A DNA stretch of 64,000 nucleotides from Bacteroidaceae bacterium (GTDB lineage Bacteria > Bacteroidota > Bacteroidia > Bacteroidales > Bacteroidaceae): positions 91,279 to 155,278 of the forward strand of contig JAKSLR010000002.1 of assembly GCA_024401095.1 (NCBI GenBank), in the 5' to 3' direction. The translations under genes were made by a program, and so were the position numbers. Below, piece by piece: positions 61,963-64,000 of this stretch (position 1 is its first letter; every line of letters starts with the position of its first letter). The notes under the pieces were generated by a model. The model was not told the origin of the DNA and ran no database searches. It was given only the letters and a program-made list of their open reading frames with translations.

Positions 61963-63981
61963 ATGGAAAAGAAAACACCATTGAAGCTGGTAAAGAACGA
62001 CAAATGGCTGGCACCTTTTGAACCAGCAATCGAAGGTCGTTATTATAGCGTATTGGCTAAGAAGGCAGAGCTTACCAATAAGGGTAAAACTACTTTGAGT
62101 GAGTTCGCTACAGGTTATATGTATTTTGGTCTCCATCGTACTGAAAAGGGATGGGTATTCCGTGAGTGGGCTCCAAATGCTACCTCCATTTGCCTGATCG
62201 GAGATTTCAACGGATGGAAGGAGAGTCCTGAATATCAGCTGAAACCGAAGAAGAACGGTGTTTGGGAAATCCAGCTCAAGGCAAAGGCTCTGAAGCATGG
62301 TGATATTTATAAGTTGAAGGTTCACTGGAACGGCGGCGAGGGTGAACGTCTTCCTGCATGGGTAAGAAGAGTGGTTCAGGATAAGGTAACCCATATCTTC
62401 TCTGCTCAGGTATGGGCTCCAGAGGAACCTTATCAGTTCAAGGTCAAGAAATTCAAGCCTACTACCAGTCCGTTGCTCATCTATGAGTGCCATGTGGGTA
62501 TGTCTCAGGATGCAGAGAAGGTAGGAACTTACAAGGAGTTTACTGAGAATGTGTTGCCACGCGTAAAGAAAGCGGGTTACAATGCCATCCAGATCATGGC
62601 TATTCAGGAGCATCCTTACTACGGTAGCTTTGGTTACCATGTAAGTAACTTCTTTGCTGCTTCAAGCCGTTGCGGTACTCCAGAGGAGTTGAAGGAACTC
62701 ATTGATACAGCTCATAGCATGGGCATTGCCTGCATCATGGACATTGTCCACAGTCATGCTGTGAAGAATGAAATGGAAGGAATCGGTAATCTGGCAGGTG
62801 ATCCTTGTCAGTATTTCAATAAGGGTGATCGACGTGAGCATCCAGCTTGGGATTCTCTTTGCTTCGACTATGGAAAGAATGAAGTGCTTCACTTCCTGTT
62901 GTCCAACTGTAAGTTCTGGATGGAAGAATACAAGTTCGACGGTTTCCGTTTCGATGGTGTGACTTCCATGCTGTATTATAGCCATGGCTTGGGTGAGTCA
63001 TTTGGTGGATATCAGGATTATTATAATGGTCATCAGGATGGCAATGCCATCATTTACCTGACTTTGGCCAATGATTTGATTCACGAGGTTAATCCTAAGG
63101 CTATCACCATTGCCGAGGAGGTTTCTGGTATGCCGGGTCTGGCAGCAAAGATTGCCGATGGTGGTTACGGTTTCGATTATCGTATGGCGATGAATGTGCC
63201 TGATTATTGGATCAAGACCATCAAGGAACTGAAAGACGAGGACTGGAAGCCTAGTAGCATGTTCTGGGAACTGACAAACCGTCGTAAGGATGAGAAGACC
63301 ATCTCTTATGCAGAATCTCACGACCAGGCATTGGTGGGCGACAAGACCATTATCTTCCGCTTGGTAGATGCCGATATGTACTGGCATTTCAAGAAGGGTG
63401 ATGAAACCTATATGGCAAACCGTGGTATCGCTTTGCACAAGATGATTCGCCTGCTGACCATTGCTACCATTAACGGTGGTTACCTGAACTTTATGGGTAA
63501 TGAATTCGGTCACCCAGAGTGGATTGATTTCCCTCGTGAGGGTAATGGTTGGAGTCACAAGTATGCTCGTCGTCAGTGGAATCTGGTGGACAACAAGGAA
63601 CTTTGTTTCCACTGGTTGGGAGATTTCGATGAGGCCATGACTCATCTCATTTCCGGTGAGAAGAACATCCAGAAGAGCAAGGTGCAGGAAGTTTGGCACA
63701 ATGACAATGATCAGATTTTGGCTTTCACCCGTGGTAATCTGCTGTTCGTCTTCAATTTCAGCCCAAATAAGTCATTTACAGACTATGGATTCCTGGTACC
63801 AAAAGGCTCTTATGAGGTAGTCTTAAATACAGATAATCCTGCATTCGGTGGTAATGGACTTACAGACGATAGTATTCGTCACTTCACCCGTTACGATGTG
63901 GTGCATAAGAAATATGGTAAGGAGTGGCTGCTGCTCTACGTTCCTGCACGCTCTGCAGTAGTGCTTCGTAAGGTAGATTAA
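61963..63981 (+). CDS. glgB: 1,4-alpha-glucan branching enzyme (eukaryote-like GH13_8 type)
   Basis: Introduces alpha-1,6 branches into glycogen; cytoplasmic, no signal peptide. 672 residues. An N-terminal CBM48 domain (~60-160; VFREWAPNATSICLIGDFNG) precedes the barrel: ECHVGMSQDAEKVGTY, MDIVHSHAV, nucleophile Asp331 in GFRFDGVTSM, acid/base Glu385 in IAEEVSGMPG and Asp454 in ESHDQAL, then FMGNEFGHPEW. The length and the MLYYSHGLGESFGGYQDYY region resemble eukaryotic branching enzymes (GH13_8) more than E. coli GlgB. It lies downstream of the MORN gene. Glycogen storage would absorb sugar released by the starch system. Confidence 0.93.
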   Translation: MEKKTPLKLVKNDKWLAPFEPAIEGRYYSVLAKKAELTNKGKTTLSEFATGYMYFGLHRTEKGWVFREWAPNATSICLIGDFNGWKESPEYQLKPKKNGVWEIQLKAKALKHGDIYKLKVHWNGGEGERLPAWVRRVVQDKVTHIFSAQVWAPEEPYQFKVKKFKPTTSPLLIYECHVGMSQDAEKVGTYKEFTENVLPRVKKAGYNAIQIMAIQEHPYYGSFGYHVSNFFAASSRCGTPEELKELIDTAHSMGIACIMDIVHSHAVKNEMEGIGNLAGDPCQYFNKGDRREHPAWDSLCFDYGKNEVLHFLLSNCKFWMEEYKFDGFRFDGVTSMLYYSHGLGESFGGYQDYYNGHQDGNAIIYLTLANDLIHEVNPKAITIAEEVSGMPGLAAKIADGGYGFDYRMAMNVPDYWIKTIKELKDEDWKPSSMFWELTNRRKDEKTISYAESHDQALVGDKTIIFRLVDADMYWHFKKGDETYMANRGIALHKMIRLLTIATINGGYLNFMGNEFGHPEWIDFPREGNGWSHKYARRQWNLVDNKELCFHWLGDFDEAMTHLISGEKNIQKSKVQEVWHNDNDQILAFTRGNLLFVFNFSPNKSFTDYGFLVPKGSYEVVLNTDNPAFGGNGLTDDSIRHFTRYDVVHKKYGKEWLLLYVPARSAVVLRKVD

Positions 63982-64000
63982 GTAATAAATGAATTATAAT

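Noticed and set aside
61954..62640. Long minus-strand ORF opposite glgB
   Set aside because: Shadow of conserved glgB codons, no family signature.
1..64000. Search for CRISPR arrays, tRNA/rRNA genes, insertion sequences, prophage and plasmid origins
   Set aside because: No regularly spaced direct repeats, no tRNA-like cloverleaf recognised by eye, no transposase, integrase, phage or replication protein among the coding regions.

Overview
The window looks like the chromosome of a gut or oral Bacteroidales bacterium, most likely Prevotella/Segatella-like. The evidence is a SusC/SusD/SusE/SusF lipoprotein set, DUF2490, DUF4105 and DUF6340 proteins, a GldE-type CorC protein, the thrS-infC-rpmI-rplT order followed by a 6S-type RNA, and many promoters with the Bacteroidota -7 box TAnnTTTG. 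Genus-level placement is an inference. There are no tRNA, rRNA, CRISPR, IS or phage genes.

Layout. (1) 1-3953: the end of a TPR protein, then the translation operon thrS-infC-rpmI-rplT and a structured RNA fitting the Bacteroidales-1/6S family, closed by a terminator. (2) 3966-5646: DUF2490 protein and MltG, on the minus strand. (3) 6060-23763: the starch block. A plus-strand operon encodes a DPE2-like 4-alpha-glucanotransferase, a type I pullulanase and a SusA-like neopullulanase. An OmpA lipoprotein follows. A minus-strand pair encodes a LacI-family regulator and an MFS sugar transporter. The divergent susCDEF-type operon encodes the outer-membrane starch-binding and import complex. (4) 23857-33686: MATE exporter, phytase-like lipoprotein, GH3 glycosidase, two acyltransferase-3 proteins, AraC regulator, a small nucleoside-phosphorylase-fold protein, YbjQ. 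(5) 33957-35936: a SusG-like surface alpha-amylase with a carbohydrate-binding insertion. (6) 36045-44635: ACT/DUF711 pair, then the minus-strand envelope cluster (barrel protein, TPR, LptC, GldE-like, PpiD). (7) 44909-52683: DUF4105 protein, a degenerate alkaline-phosphatase-fold protein, SecA, DUF6340 lipoprotein, a small acidic protein. (8) 52817-56097: pyrB-pyrI-flavin reductase-glyA operon on minus. (9) 56254-63981: PBP1A, KdsB, an M16-like protein lacking its zinc motif, and a MORN protein with a glycogen branching enzyme.

How the genes fit. Starch is bound by SusD/E/F, cut at the surface by the SusG-like amylase, imported through SusC, debranched and shortened in the periplasm by the pullulanase and neopullulanase, carried inward by the MFS protein and disproportionated by MalQ. 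GlgB can store surplus glucan. No SusR or SusB is present in the window; a LacI-type regulator takes the regulatory position.

The most interesting signal is regulatory. A GCAAACGTTTGC-type palindrome occurs before malQ, before susC, before the regulator's own gene and before the distant amylase. In all four cases its centre lies 61.5-62.5 bp upstream of the first base of the -7 box, and none of the four promoters has a -33 TTTG. This predicts a LacI-family protein working as an activator at a fixed helical position.
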